The notes beneath the pieces were generated by a model, which searched no databases, was not told the DNA's origin, and saw only the letters and a program-made list of their open reading frames with translations. The position numbers were made by a program, and so were the translations under genes. A DNA stretch of 64,000 nucleotides from Lineus longissimus. Its lineage: Eukaryota; Nemertea; Pilidiophora; Heteronemertea; Lineidae. This document shows, piece after piece, positions 52,124 through 64,000 of this stretch (positions within the stretch are counted from its first letter, which is position 1; every line of letters starts with the position of its first letter). The DNA lies in contig NC_088308.1 in the NCBI RefSeq assembly GCF_910592395.1, positions 6,523,001-6,587,000 on the forward strand, given 5' to 3'.

Positions 52124-55100
52124 ACTCATCAATAACAATAAGCATGGAGTAATTCTGTGTATGTTCCCATACTCTTCCCTTTTTCATAGATTACCCAGTT
52201 TTATCTATGTTTCGGTGAAATCAAACGTGTTCTTGCATCATATAAAGGCGTGGAACTTTGACAAGCAGCCCTGACAATGTTAATAATTATTGGCAATGAA
52301 AGGACAGGTGTATCCATAATTACAAGCCAATGACTTGGTGGGGTGGTGCAATAAGTCCAAACGGAAGATTGGTTCACCGTATTCTGTCATGAAAGTAGGT
52401 TTGCGGCTAGTTCGAAGAAATTAGTTTGTGGAGTAAATATGCAGAGAAACACGTGGCCTGGCTAATGTGTTGGGCTTTTCCTGATTAAATCGGGACTCTT
52501 CCCATCGTTGCATTATGCAAACACGTCATGAGGTATTTAACCGTTACTGTCATTAGGCATTGCCAACATGATTGATCCCCTTTCGTCTGCGTACTGTAAA
52601 AATATCAAATCCGTTGCGGGGTGCCTAAATGGCATCACTGGTGGGACCAATATGCTCATTACCATAAACGACCAAGGAGTTACAACGCTCGGAAAAAACT
52701 CAATCTGCCTAAGCGAAAGGGGGTGGTGGCACACATGCCGCGTTGTCCACGGATTTGTTGCTTCTACGGTCAAATTACTCCTAATTCTGTTTCAACCGAG
52801 AGTGTACCAAATTAGGTGGATTGCCTTTTGGTTATAAGTCCCCGTGGACCAACTATTTTAGCTCAGTCTTCGCCTCATATAAAAAGCTTGATGAGACTTT
52901 CGGTCCAAAGCAAACCAGGTCCGGGAGAACTTCCTTTTTGTAATAATGGTATTTTCGCCTGACTGTAAATCAAAAAGCTTTAAATTGCAACCAAGAAGTA
53001 ACGGCTTTAAATTGCAGCCTAAAAATAATCATTTGCATACGTCGACAATCTGATTCAAAAATGCAAATTTTGTTTTTGAAAAGAAAAAGCGATAAAAACC
53101 TACTGCTTTCTCTTTGAAGTTTGCGAATACCGATATTGGTAAGGCAGAAAATAATCGTCACCGGAAATGTTAATAGCAGAGAGTTTCTTTGAGCAGAAGA
53201 TAAAGAAGGTAGTTTGTTGGGGGGTCTCAAACATGTTGTCGGTAACAACCTCTACAAAATACTTGGGGCATGCGAGTACATTCATCACTATTTTAAGCTG
53301 ACATTTTCACGGTGACGATTCAAATTGAGTATGCCAGGCCTGGTTTGTCATTATATTTGTCATATTTTACGATATCTTGTTAGAAATTGAGACTAATCGG
53401 AAAAGAAATTAGCCTCATTTTAATGTTGTTGACGAAGAGCAGGAATCATTAGAGAAATAAGCTCAATAAGGACCTCTCCTAATATCACCATCCGTTTCTT
53501 TATTTCAGCTCAAACTTAACTAAATTCGATTTTTATTTCATCTAGCTCTATAATCATGTTTTCATAATTCACGGCATCTTCTGTGGGAATTTCGTTATCA
53601 GTCTTTGGGGAAGGTACCTGTCTATTTTCGTTAGATTACGCCTGGAAATTGAATCAATTGATCAGATAACTTAAAAGCAATAGTCAGCCCGAGTTGGGGG
53701 ACTAAACTTCAAAGATTAAGATGAGTATAGTCAAATGACGACATTTTACGCAACAAAAGCCGGGATGCAATAGTGTGGTGGATGTTTTAAGAATTAGATC
53801 TAACAATGCTGGGAACAGGGGTAAATTTCCACGAATGTTTTTAAAGATTAAAGTAAATTACAGCTCATGCAGATATTACACTTTCGGAGCAAAAAAAGGC
53901 AAGTTTGGTCTTCACGTTTGGAAGAAAATTATTTCTTTTCTGTCGTGATTGAGGTATTCTGCGAAGGAGTACACATGAAGCCTTCAAAGTGTCGTCTTTT
54001 CGTTTTGTACTAAAGTGATATCAAACGATTAGATAATGTCTAGCCAATCAATATCTATACCCCCAAAGCCCTATCAGTGGTATATAATACCATATCAGTG
54101 ATAACTTTATGGTTTCCAATTGATCAGGCGGATTACTCTCGGTTCCTGCGTTCTTTTGATGGTGGCTATTGTGTGTGATGATCAAGGGGAATCGCCTGAA
54201 TCCAGGTTTCTGGAAGTTAGTCTAAGTCAACGACTCTCAGCGACATCAGGTTCAATTGACGTTGTGTGGTCTTAAGACAACATAGATACTTTCCGGTCGA
54301 TGTGTCATGATGACATTTTGAAGCAATAATACGTCCGAATGGCAGTCCCAGTAAATGAAATCTGCGAAAATACATTTAGTACCCAGCGGTCCTTGCCTCC
54401 CAGGACTTCCCTCTATTGAGTAATTCGAAGATGCCAGTGATAGTGAACATATTTATAGGCTTACAGATAATGAGATAATGCCCGCATTTTCTGCACGAAT
54501 GCGTGCTTATCATTTGATGCAGTTGCTGCATTACCATATTTATGTATCCGCACTCTTACCCGATGAAGATTGTGATAAATCCAAGGATATTGCAATACCA
54601 CGGTTTCTATGTGGTAGGCAAACATTTTCAAACTGGAAGATAGGACGCTTTGATAAAGTGCAAGGATATACGATAAGCACGTTTTATTATCGTCAGCCGT
54701 TTCGGAGAATTTAATGTGGGAGCTAAGTTATTCATTATCATTAGTCACAGAGAGTCGAACCACCACACGGACAGGTATCTACAACTAGAGTTGTAGAGCA
54801 TTTGAAATCCAGCAAATATAATGATTGACAAAATATGCCACATTCAAGATGGCTGAGAACATGTGATGAAAAGGCAACTACATGTACTAAAAGATGATGC
54901 GAGTGTGACATGAATGGGAGGAACCTCGATTGAACCATCCCCCCTTGGGTCTGCAATTTGTGAGAGAAGTCCAGAATTACACAACTGCATGAAATTGCCT
55001 CCTCCAGTCATTTTCTGATACAGATGACACTCTATTTTTACTCGACAATTTCATCACAAGCCACTTTTGTATCCACACACAGTAGACTGCTGCTAGTTCA

Positions 55101-57420
55101 AAGGGAATACACTTGGAAATCCGTTTGACCACTAATGGCCTTTGTTTTAAAAAACGGGCCATTAGCTTCAGGCGTATGGGAAATACTCTCCCTCGAGACG
55201 TAGGAAAGATCTTTTAGATTTTCAGTTCGACGACGCTGGACGAGTTCGTGACTTCAGTTTGAATTACAACCAAGATGAAATGTATGTGGCTTTCTCCTGA
55301 TTCTGACAGAATGGCAGATTTTCTTTTGAATCCGGTCGCGAAGGATATTTTACAATGCTACATAAAGATGTCACTGACCAGATTCTGTAATTACTGATGC
55401 CATGTTTAATCCATCAAAATGTAAAGGTAGGCTAATCAAAAAGTACTTTTGCGTCGAGCTGGCCTCAAATGTCGTTAACCTTCAGAGGCATCACAATCAC
55501 TAGAGAGCCGTTCATTGCTTAATTCAGTGCCATTGGACCATTGATCCCGACTGCGCGGACTCGGCATTAGGTTTTTTCAAGAACCCCTTTTACAGATAAA
55601 ATGCATTCCATCTGGAGTACGAGACTGAATAGATGGTGCCGCGACCGCTTTTTATGAGACGTGATCATCAGTAGGAGCTTATCAACGAGAACGTGGCAGT
55701 GATAAGGTGTCCACGCCGACGATTGATGACAGCCGCTCTGCTGCGGTCTGAGTGGAAATTCGTTCATACATGTATAGCAACGACGCCTTCGCCAGGCCAA
55801 TTCGCGTCAATTTGTGTCACTGGGGGCAGAAAGCTCCCGGAAAATGTCAATTTGTATCGTATTTGTACAGAGAAGAAGCTATCAAGAGTGTTGGTGATAA
55901 GGTCATGCTTTAGACCGGCGAGCCCTAGTTGTTGCATACGCAGAGACATAATTCGTTAGCGCATTACCATTGGAACTACATTACTACCGGAACGACTTAG
56001 AGGCGATGGTGCAGTTTTTAAACCATGCGAACTTTTTCATGCCAAGGAATTTGTTGTGAGATGAACTCTTTAAACCAATAAGATGTTACTCACACCAAAT
56101 GGCGTGTCAGCAACTTATTTCAATATATGCCCTTTACACAGCGATCCTCTCTGACAACCTTGTCACATCTTTAGCTAACTATCATATCCTATTACCATTC
56201 ATCAGAACGTATCCGTGGAATCACTTTGCATGTGGCGATTTCCTGTGACTAGACCTAACAGGCCTCTTGGCTTTCAATTGGTAATCACGGTATCATCCAA
56301 CGGCGTCAGACCGGAACACTCGAGACAAGGACTACCACGCCGAGCGGAACTCGACCAGAAAAAGCTTTCGAGTAAACGTGTACTCATCTCGGAAATTGCA
56401 CCTCCCTACGTCATGTTGAATGAGCGAGAACGAACACTGATTAGCCAGATTGCCTGTTGCGGAGATGGAATGGTGTACATTTAGAACGCATAATATGGTG
56501 GAGATATTGCCGGGACTCCATAAGATTGATTGTTGTAGGAGTTTTTGCCAATTGCAAAAGAAATCGTTTGGAAATCATTTCTGCTTTGTTGATTTTTCAT
56601 TTGACTCAGCTTGAGTCGAGTGACGTTTTCAATTTCAAATTATTGCAATGCCAAAGATTTATTGATTTAATATCTTTGCACTCGTGATTGCTGGAAAGTC
56701 GTATCATAGGCTACATCTTTTTTGATCAATTCTATACAGCTCAATCAAAATACAATAAATAGAACGAGATTGTAATGATCACTGTGTATACACACTAAGT
56801 ATTTATCCAGCTGCTTGTTCTCATTCCTATTAAAATTTCTACATGAATCTAACCATACCTACAACTAAGCTACGATAGCTTTAGCTGTGCTTGGGACCCT
56901 CGAACACGTTAGCGATACATGTATTACTCTAGTCTCACCGATTTAAGACCGCTTCGTTAATAATAACTACGAAAACGACACCAAGGCCAAAACGGAACAT
57001 GACGTCATGAGCATCGGAAAACGCGCTGACTATCTGATCGCACATTTTGAATGGCATCAACTAATATTTGTACATGTATATCATATCTAGCTTTTTTATT
57101 AATTAGAAACGGTCTCGGATCGGTGAAACTTAAGTATTAGGCTGCTAGTTTCTAAGTCACAACTGAATATTCAAATTTTCTTCTGGGATCCATAGCACAT
57201 ATTGTCCATGCAGCTGTAACTAAGCTACGACTCCTGGCAATGCTTGATATCATTGACTGCACTATTATACGACTAAACCATTCGACTACATTGTATACCA
57301 TTAACGATACAATAAGCAGAATATACATGTAGAAGCTGTAAAGCAACCGGCCAGGGAAAGGATTAAGTGGATTTTGTACCATAACAGTGTGTATACAAGT
57401 TTGATAAATGTCACATAAAA
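52124..57420. other. Non-coding stretch, no gene recognised
   Basis: Overlapping frames at 52537-52837 (three frames open, 89 codons or fewer) have no recognised product. GGCTTTAAATTGCA-like sequence is repeated at about 52975 and 53003. TACATGTA is dense here (54879, 55767, 56916, 57071, 57324). TGACGTCA is at 57000-57007. Confidence 0.5.
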
Positions 57421-57556
57421 TGTCACATTGGGTGATATGAATAAAGACTAGCAATTGCTTTTACTGAAAACCCCATGTACATTTACACTAGGCCTTTCTG
57501 TACAAAACTGAAGTAAAATCGTTTACTAGTCTTTATTCATATCACCCAATGTCACA
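57421..57556. mobile_element. 136-bp inverted-repeat (MITE-like) element
   Basis: The left arm (57421-57465) begins TGTCACATTGGGTGATATGA. The reverse complement of the right arm begins TGTGACATTGGGTGATATGA, and the two match over about 45 bases with about five mismatches, mostly at the inner end. The loop of about 46 bases is unique. Another TGTCACA lies 12 bases left of the element. No clear target-site duplication. Confidence 0.7.
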
Positions 57557-59342
57557 ATGTTCAACCACAATCGTCCATTGTACCCGCAATGGTCAAGCTT
57601 CCTTCAGCACATGAGGTGAATGTCGACGTCTGTGACTGTCTCGGCATATTTCGCTCGGTTAAAGCCAGCGGCGACATTTTATTCATTATTTGACCGACTT
57701 GTTTCAGTCGCCTCGTTTGACCTCTAAAAAACATCAGCGATGACCACACTTCGATTATCATCAATTCAATTCGCAACACAAGTTTGTAGGGGTTGCGCAG
57801 TACAATAATCTGAAGTCATGCCCGTTAGAAATAAAATCCGCCATTTTGCTACTTCACGTCTCTGCGGCGATCAGCTCCGGTAGCAAAACGATTGAACTTG
57901 GCCTCTATCACGGTGATACATAGCAGTCGAGGAAGGAGCGATGATTCAATATCCCTATAAACGACTCCAAACTGACGATTCATTTTTAGACCCCGGATAA
58001 GTGCGGTACTGTGTCCACAAAAAAGGCTCTCAGCGGCCACAGGACGTCTTGATCAAAAGCCTTTTACTCCAAGTGGAGCATAGGTCGCCAACAAGACGTC
58101 TACTGACTACTTGATATATGAAGGAACATGTTCTGTTGGGTGGCTTTATTGTTCGATATTGTGCTCCAAACAAATTATGAGATAAACATCAGCCACAGAC
58201 GCGAATTTCAGCGGGCGCTTATTTGTTTCCCTATATCGATTCAACCAATCAATACCTAATGGCATTTGAGTATGTTACCTGATTCAAAGCTGTCGATTTT
58301 GGACGACAAATCCGATGGATATGTTGATCCTTTCCTGTCATGGCGAATTACGCGCATTGCAAAGCGAAGCTAGAGGAAATACCTCGGCGAAGCGAGCATA
58401 GTTTTACAAGGTTTAGCATTTTGTGACACAATCGACATACAGCCGCCAGAGACTGAAGCCATATGCATCCTTCCTTGTCGTCACCTGTTATCAAGCAAAG
58501 CAAATCAAAGCCTTTTATCTATCTGCCGCCAATATATTCCTTTTTCTTCTCCCATAGCGGAATACCGGCAAGTCCCGAGCAACATATTCTTCTTTATGGA
58601 CATCCTTTACGGCAGCTCTCGTGCATCATTCTCATAAAGCAGCCGCTTCTTCTGTCATTGCGTGAAGTCAAGTTTCCTCTGTTTCTCATGCCATTCGTCT
58701 TTGTGTCAATCTCTCTCCATTGTGCCTTACGTAGGCAACATCACTTTTGAGTCACGCTTAGTTACGTCTCATGATTGCTGGTAATTAGAACGTCCTTGAT
58801 GGATATTTTCACAACGATAATGTGCATGTCGATGTAGTTTTCAAAGAAAACGGCAGCCACGACGTCTTGTGATATTCAAAATCCAAATGACATAAGATCA
58901 CCTTCAATGTCGTCTTTCTGTTGATTTGGTGTTTTTCAGAACCGTGCGAAGGTTGTATAATCCTTTTGTCGACCTCCGTTGATAGTCTGCCTAGCCCACT
59001 CGCTGTAGACCATGTGTCACATGATTATATGACATTATGACACACGTTCTGCAACTGATGCGTCAAGGTAGATCGTGGTAGGTCAAATAACGATAATTAT
59101 AGTGGCTCAGTTTCGTTTCCTGCTCAATGTCCTTGATGCTCGGATAAGAGGCCGATGGAGTGGTTTTGAATGCTCCTCATTCCTGAAAAAGTCACCCAAC
59201 AGTAACGTATTCTATGATGACGTATAAGCCCCTGGTTATATACAGACCCTACTTCCAACACCTCAGATACATTTGTGACTATATAAAGCTTGTTATGGAC
59301 ACCATTGTCCCCAGACACATTTATACAAAGGAGAGATTTGCG
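57557..59342. other. Non-coding stretch
   Basis: A pyrimidine-rich segment at 58463-58745 is open for 95 codons on the plus strand but is compositionally biased, with no domain. Nothing else is recognised. Confidence 0.5.
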
Positions 59343-59739
59343 AAATTTGTTGCAAACATCGTCTATGTTCTGTCGGGGGATTTCTGGAATGACGGAATAA
59401 ACACTGTGACTTACACGAATGACAATCATGCTGTCGTTTTGAATGCAATTAAATTAAAGCCAAGGTAAAGAAAGGAAAATTTGTTGCAAACATCGTCTAT
59501 GTTCTGTCGGGGGATTTCTGGAATGACGGAATAAACACTGTGACTTACACGAATGACAATCATGCTGTCGTTTTGAATGCAATTAAATTAAAGCCAAGGT
59601 AAAGAAAGGAAAATTTGTTGCAAACATCGTCTATGTTCTGTCGGGGGATTTCTGGAATGACGGAATAAACACTGTGACTTACACGAATGACAATCATGCT
59701 GTCGTTTTGAATGCAATTGAATTAAAGCCAAGGTAAAGA
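59343..59739. repeat. 134-bp tandem triplication, nearly identical copies
   Basis: Copies start at 59343, 59477 and 59611, each with AAATTTGTTGCAAACATCGT. Copies 1 and 2 appear identical over 134 bases. Copy 3 differs by one base (AATTGAATT against AATTAAATT) before it ends near 59739. The near identity implies a recent event or an assembly artefact. An 84-codon plus frame (59214-59468) runs into copy 1 and ends there. The unit length is not a multiple of 3, so copies 2 and 3 do not extend that frame. Confidence 0.95.
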
Positions 59740-59744
59740 CTAAG

Positions 59745-62700
59745 GATATCAACAAATCATCAGATTTGTTGACTGTACAACAAAGAGTAAACGCCCCATC
59801 ATCGCCGAGAAAAATAACAAAAGCGAGAAAAGCGAACACTTTCATACTACTGGTATTGATCTAAAATCATCTTGATTGTGAAGATGATGTATTCTTGAGA
59901 GCAAGACGAGGAGACATGGTGATTGCATAATATATTAATGAACTTGCACTCTTGCACTCTATCGGATGTACAGCAGTCCTTACGCACATCTTATGTGATT
60001 TACAATCAGAAAAACTCGCCAATTATCTCGGATATCTGCATATGTCTGCTGGGATGCTAAATCGAATCCATCATCATCAATCACCGATATTCAATTTTGA
60101 CATCAATCTCTGACAAGCGAAGCAAAAATGAGCGAAACATCCGCTTGCTATCTGATTTCAGGCGTAAATGATAAATTTTCCATGTCCTCGCATGCAGTTG
60201 TTCCATATTTGCAGGCACTCGATTCAGCTTATAAAACATGTTGATACAATTTGATGAAAACCGCTGAGTAGAAAACTGTGTGATAAAACAGGTACGTTTT
60301 AAACACATTAAAAATATATAACAAATGGGTTCAAATACACTCCACCTTTTGATATTTCAAACCCGTGGTGGATGAAAAAGGTAACCATTTAATTGTAGCA
60401 GTCGGGACTGAAAAAGCGCCAAATCAGAGTGTCGCTAGCATCCGACTTTCGGACTTTCATCAACGTTGTAGCAAAGTCATCCAAACAACTGTTTTCATTG
60501 ATCGTTGTCCTACCCACGGAGGAGAAAACGCGCGCGTGTTCTGCTGCGTCCGCACTGCCGTGGGCGGTGCCCTTATACCGTGTAACAGCGTGAAAAAAAG
60601 GAAGAAACATTAAGAAAAAGAGTTAAGAAGGTTAAAAAACTTTATCGAACGTGTTTAAAATCTCTTTTATTGAATTACTGGTATGCACGGTGTATCAAGT
60701 AATCCAAACGCGCTTTCATTGCCTTTTCTCGAGGTATAAGTTCTATATGACGCAGGAGTGATAAAAACCCTGAATCTCAGGATGAGGATATTTTTCGCTT
60801 ATTTTATTGGGTTTTGTGTGATGCAGATTGACGCGCGCCAAATGCAAACCTCGAACATACTGGTCTGGTCGTGGCTTCTAATCTTTGCATCATCTACTAG
60901 CAATCATAGGCGAATCTGAGGTGGCAGACCGCCAATTGACCACGCCTCCATCACTGTGACACTTTACATAACATAGCCAAAGCATCCACGAGACAGCAGG
61001 GTCTATGCGGGAGTTTGCTTTAGACGACTGCGGGTAGAATCAAAGGTGATGATTACTGGCAATCTTCTTAAATGGCGGCGTGCCTACTTCCATGCCTATC
61101 AAGCAAGAGAAATGGCCATAGCATACGTTCATCGCTGAGAACATAGGCTGGCATGACTTGGATCATTCATCTGTCAGGACCAATGGCTGTGTTCTTTATT
61201 ATCCGTGGGAAGGAGATGCATTATTCAGTGTTGCCTGAATAATGTCCGGCTCGATTAGTAAGGGTATCATTTTAACGTCATGGAGATGGCTAGAGCACGT
61301 AGAATAAGGAAATGTCGTGAATCACACGACTCTGATCTTTCTCTCCAATGATAATACATGTATTCGCTTGGTTTTCGAGAGAACGTTTAGTGGTTGTTTC
61401 CTGTGTTCTGGTTGGACTGGATTCACATGTTGTCATTGAAAAGAATATGGTTACCGTTATGGTCATACACAGCGTTTGGCCTCTGTGACCTTGAAAAATA
61501 GGTCACTGAAATAACCCTGTTGGTAGACATGTTGGTTTTCATGACGAAACATCAACGGGGCGAAAAAAGAACAGATCATTAAGACAAAGCGTGAGTAAGC
61601 TGATCAGTATATTCATCCCAATGTCGTTGATAACAGGTATCGCCGGCTGCTAGCGCAGGCAGACAGATCGATACGACAGATCTGTCATTAGCTAGAGACG
61701 AACCGGTGAAATTAAATTCGTCGTATTTCAGCAACACATCGGAGTTGAGTTGAATACATAATTCGGCGGTTAGCCGTTGAATTTTAGTTGAGCAAGGGTT
61801 GATCATATCGGCTTCTTTAGCTAAGTTAATTGTCTAATAGGTGCTTGATTTTGTTTCGAATGCAATCTATGAGCTAAAAGACAATGAATCCGCTGGTTCG
61901 GGAAGCGTAAACAATGGATAGGGATTACGAATTACGAAAAGGAAACAGAAACAAATCCGTCACTATGACGTATACATGTGTAGGTATGTATGTATGTATT
62001 ATACATGTATACTATACTACATAGCACAATATTCTGGAGGGAAAACATTAATTTAGGGGAAGTGACTTCATAGTTCATCAATATAGACAGCCTGGCACGA
62101 AAGTTCTTGTTTCCCCAAGGTGTCACGGGGGCAAGGCCTCGGTAAGATATACACATTACAAAACCGAGGCGAGATTATCATGTAGTTGCCATCTCTTTCT
62201 CATTAAAGACCCAGTCCTACTGTCCTCATCAAACAAGTTCAAAACAATTTCCCTTTTTCTCGCCGGTGTCACTATTTGGCAATCGCGTGTTATTTTGGAA
62301 GCAGGTGGCTCAGAAAGACTAAAACCAATACGGAACCTGTGTCACGACAGCGTTTCCCCAAGGACTTAGACTCCTAATTCTACTCATCACGAGGAATTGG
62401 TTTCCCTTCGTTGCCGCCGTCACCATCTGAGATTTGATCGCATGTTTTAATAACAGGTGTCTAGGAAAGGTGAATCTTCCACAGCGGATAGAGGCAAACG
62501 ATGTTCCACACTCTTTCTCCCTCCGTGGCTTTTACTCCAAAATCATCAACAACATGTGATAACATGGTATCCTTAATAAAAACTCTTCTGAGCTACACGT
62601 CAGCAAAGCAAGCATTTATCAGAAGAATGTGATTCCTCTCACGAATTGACATCGCGTGTCGGGATTGTGAGGATTTATCCCTCTCTCCATCCTCTCTTCA

Positions 62701-63466
62701 CGATTCTGTATTACCCTATACCCTTCTTTGTGTTCACTAAAAGAGTACACAACGTCGCTTATAATCTATTTTACCCTTTACGACTATTTGATATGTACTC
62801 TTGAAAGTCCTAGAAATGTCAGAGGTTACAGTACCTGAAAAACAAGTGCATGCGTTTGTACTGTGTCGACGCTATTTAGCCGGCTGAAGTGCGTCACTCT
62901 GTTACACAAAGGCCTACTGCATGTAGGTCTATTATAATGTACGTGTTGTTGTACAGGCGCCCCTGAACCGCGCCGTCGGCAAGAAGAGACCAGGTGAACT
63001 TCTCAACAGAAAAAACCAAACTTTTTGGTTCTTACAAGACATTCACTGAGTGACAGTGTCACGCTTTTGAGACAGTTAAATGACACAAGTCAACGTACAG
63101 GAGACACGCAACAGCTTTTTCTTTTTAATTTGTTTTCTATGGGGATTGCTATTGCTTCAATGTGTTCGTGCCAAGGACGCGTGTTGAAAAACGGAAATCG
63201 ATTTAGAGGGATCGCAGTCTCCAAGGAATTTTATGAAACACTTTCTGTTCGCAGGATGTTAACTCTCGAGAACAGATTTTGATTTCACCGACTGAGAATT
63301 AAGGTATCATGTGGCGACGCTATTTTGCCGGTTTCGGCGACTGAGTCGTTTTTACATAAGCCTATTACGCGTAAGATATGCCAGAGAAACGCATGTTTAA
63401 AGCCTATACCGTTTCGTGTAAAAGCATTCCATTGGCGTTGCATGATAAATCGAACAGAAGGTTACC
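59745..63466. other. Non-coding stretch, no gene recognised
   Basis: A hairpin GCCTCGGT...ACCGAGGC lies at 62136-62170. A short (TATG)n run lies near 61983-62000, beside a TACATGTA at 62002. The minus strand at about 60540-60590 has TATAAGGGCACCGCCC, a TATA-like string in a GC-richer patch, but no gene follows clearly. All frames are under 86 codons. Confidence 0.5.
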
Positions 63467-63877
63467 ATGCTTAAATCAAGTAACCGTCACCGTATATCGT
63501 CGAAACTGATCACTGCCACCGACGAGGTCATCATTACCCATCATGGTGATAAACAGCTGACGTCACCCCTCCACAAACCGGTATTCGAAAAAGCTGGATC
63601 GCTGGACTGCTGTATTCACTGGTTTGTGACGCATGGATCACCACCGCCTGGATTGGGAATCGTTCGGAAAATGGGATATGATATTCATTGTAACGTATAT
63701 ATTGGTTTCTCATCACCACGCTCACGTATAGCACAGTTGCAATACTCAGCCTCATGCTATCATTATCACTACTGCCTAATCAAATGCCCCGGCTTAAGTA
63801 AAATAATCATTCACACGTTGACTTGGGAAGTTCTACAGCAACAATACAAACCCTCTGTCACCTTTGTAGTCCGGTGA
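63467..63877 (+). other. Unassigned open frame, 136 codons
   Basis: This is the longest frame outside the repeats. The ATG has a good -3 context (TTACCATGC). The product starts MLKSSNRHRISSKL, is rich in His, Ser and Tyr in its C-terminal half (YSASCYHYHYCLIKC), and shows no signal peptide or recognised domain. A GTGATT just before the stop could be a splice donor. TGACGTCA lies inside at 63558-63565. A frame of this length is expected about once by chance in 64 kb, so I do not call it a gene. Confidence 0.2.
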
Positions 63878-64000
63878 TTTTTCTGGTGAAGAGTCTGAGA
63901 GCGAGGAATCCATGTTGGCAGTGCCAGTGTGTGCATCTGAAGCACATGGTGGGAAAGCTAAGGGATTTGGGAATAGGCAGTCCAGTAAATACTGCAGTCG
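63878..64000. other. Window end, nothing recognised
   Basis: Short unique sequence to the window edge. Confidence 0.5.

Noticed and set aside
52537-52837. Three overlapping frames as an exon
   Set aside because: Simultaneous openness suggests composition; no family recognised on either strand.
58463-58750. 95-codon hydrophobic frame as a membrane protein
   Set aside because: The strand is pyrimidine-rich, which alone yields Leu/Phe/Ser/Pro-rich translations.

Overview
This 64 kb window looks like a gene-poor stretch of nuclear DNA from an invertebrate animal. I found no gene that I can assign to a known family. It is roughly 40% G+C by eye. It carries a tRNA-derived SINE with an (ATT)n tail, several small inverted-repeat (MITE-like) elements, three minisatellites, a 46-copy ATC microsatellite and a recent 134-bp tandem triplication. 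The octamer TACATGTA is unusually frequent. SINEs and MITEs of this general type are common in marine lophotrochozoans and invertebrate deuterostomes, but I cannot place the species. No operons, bacterial genes, rRNA genes, functional tRNA genes or CRISPR arrays were seen. Outside the repeats the longest open frames are about 110-136 codons, no more than chance would give in 64 kb.

Layout. 1-11.7 kb is unique AT-rich DNA with a relic of a TTCGCG-type MITE near 3.2 kb and one broken open frame near 7.4 kb. 11.7-13.3 kb holds two intact-looking foldback elements, 208 bp and 118 bp long. 14.97-15.3 kb is a 26-bp minisatellite, and 19.98-20.2 kb is a second minisatellite with a unit of about 34 bp. 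24.7-25.1 kb is a 368-bp TIR element containing a full CRE palindrome. 26.0-26.7 kb has overlapping open frames of unknown meaning. 27.07-27.76 kb is a 50-bp minisatellite followed by another MITE relic. 30.3-30.6 kb is the tRNA-Met-like SINE. 31.5-32.0 kb has a TATA box, an ATG-free stretch and a 69-codon ORF with a strong Kozak start; this is the best hint of a gene, and it is weak. 39.5-39.7 kb is a probable old SINE. 52.0 kb is the ATC microsatellite, 57.4 kb a 136-bp inverted repeat and 59.3-59.7 kb the 134-bp triplication. The rest is unique sequence with no recognised content.

The window is best read as intergenic or intronic DNA shaped by small non-autonomous transposons and replication-slippage repeats. 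No set of genes here can be said to work together. The open frames listed are hypotheses at low confidence, given so that a reader with RNA-seq or comparative data can test them.
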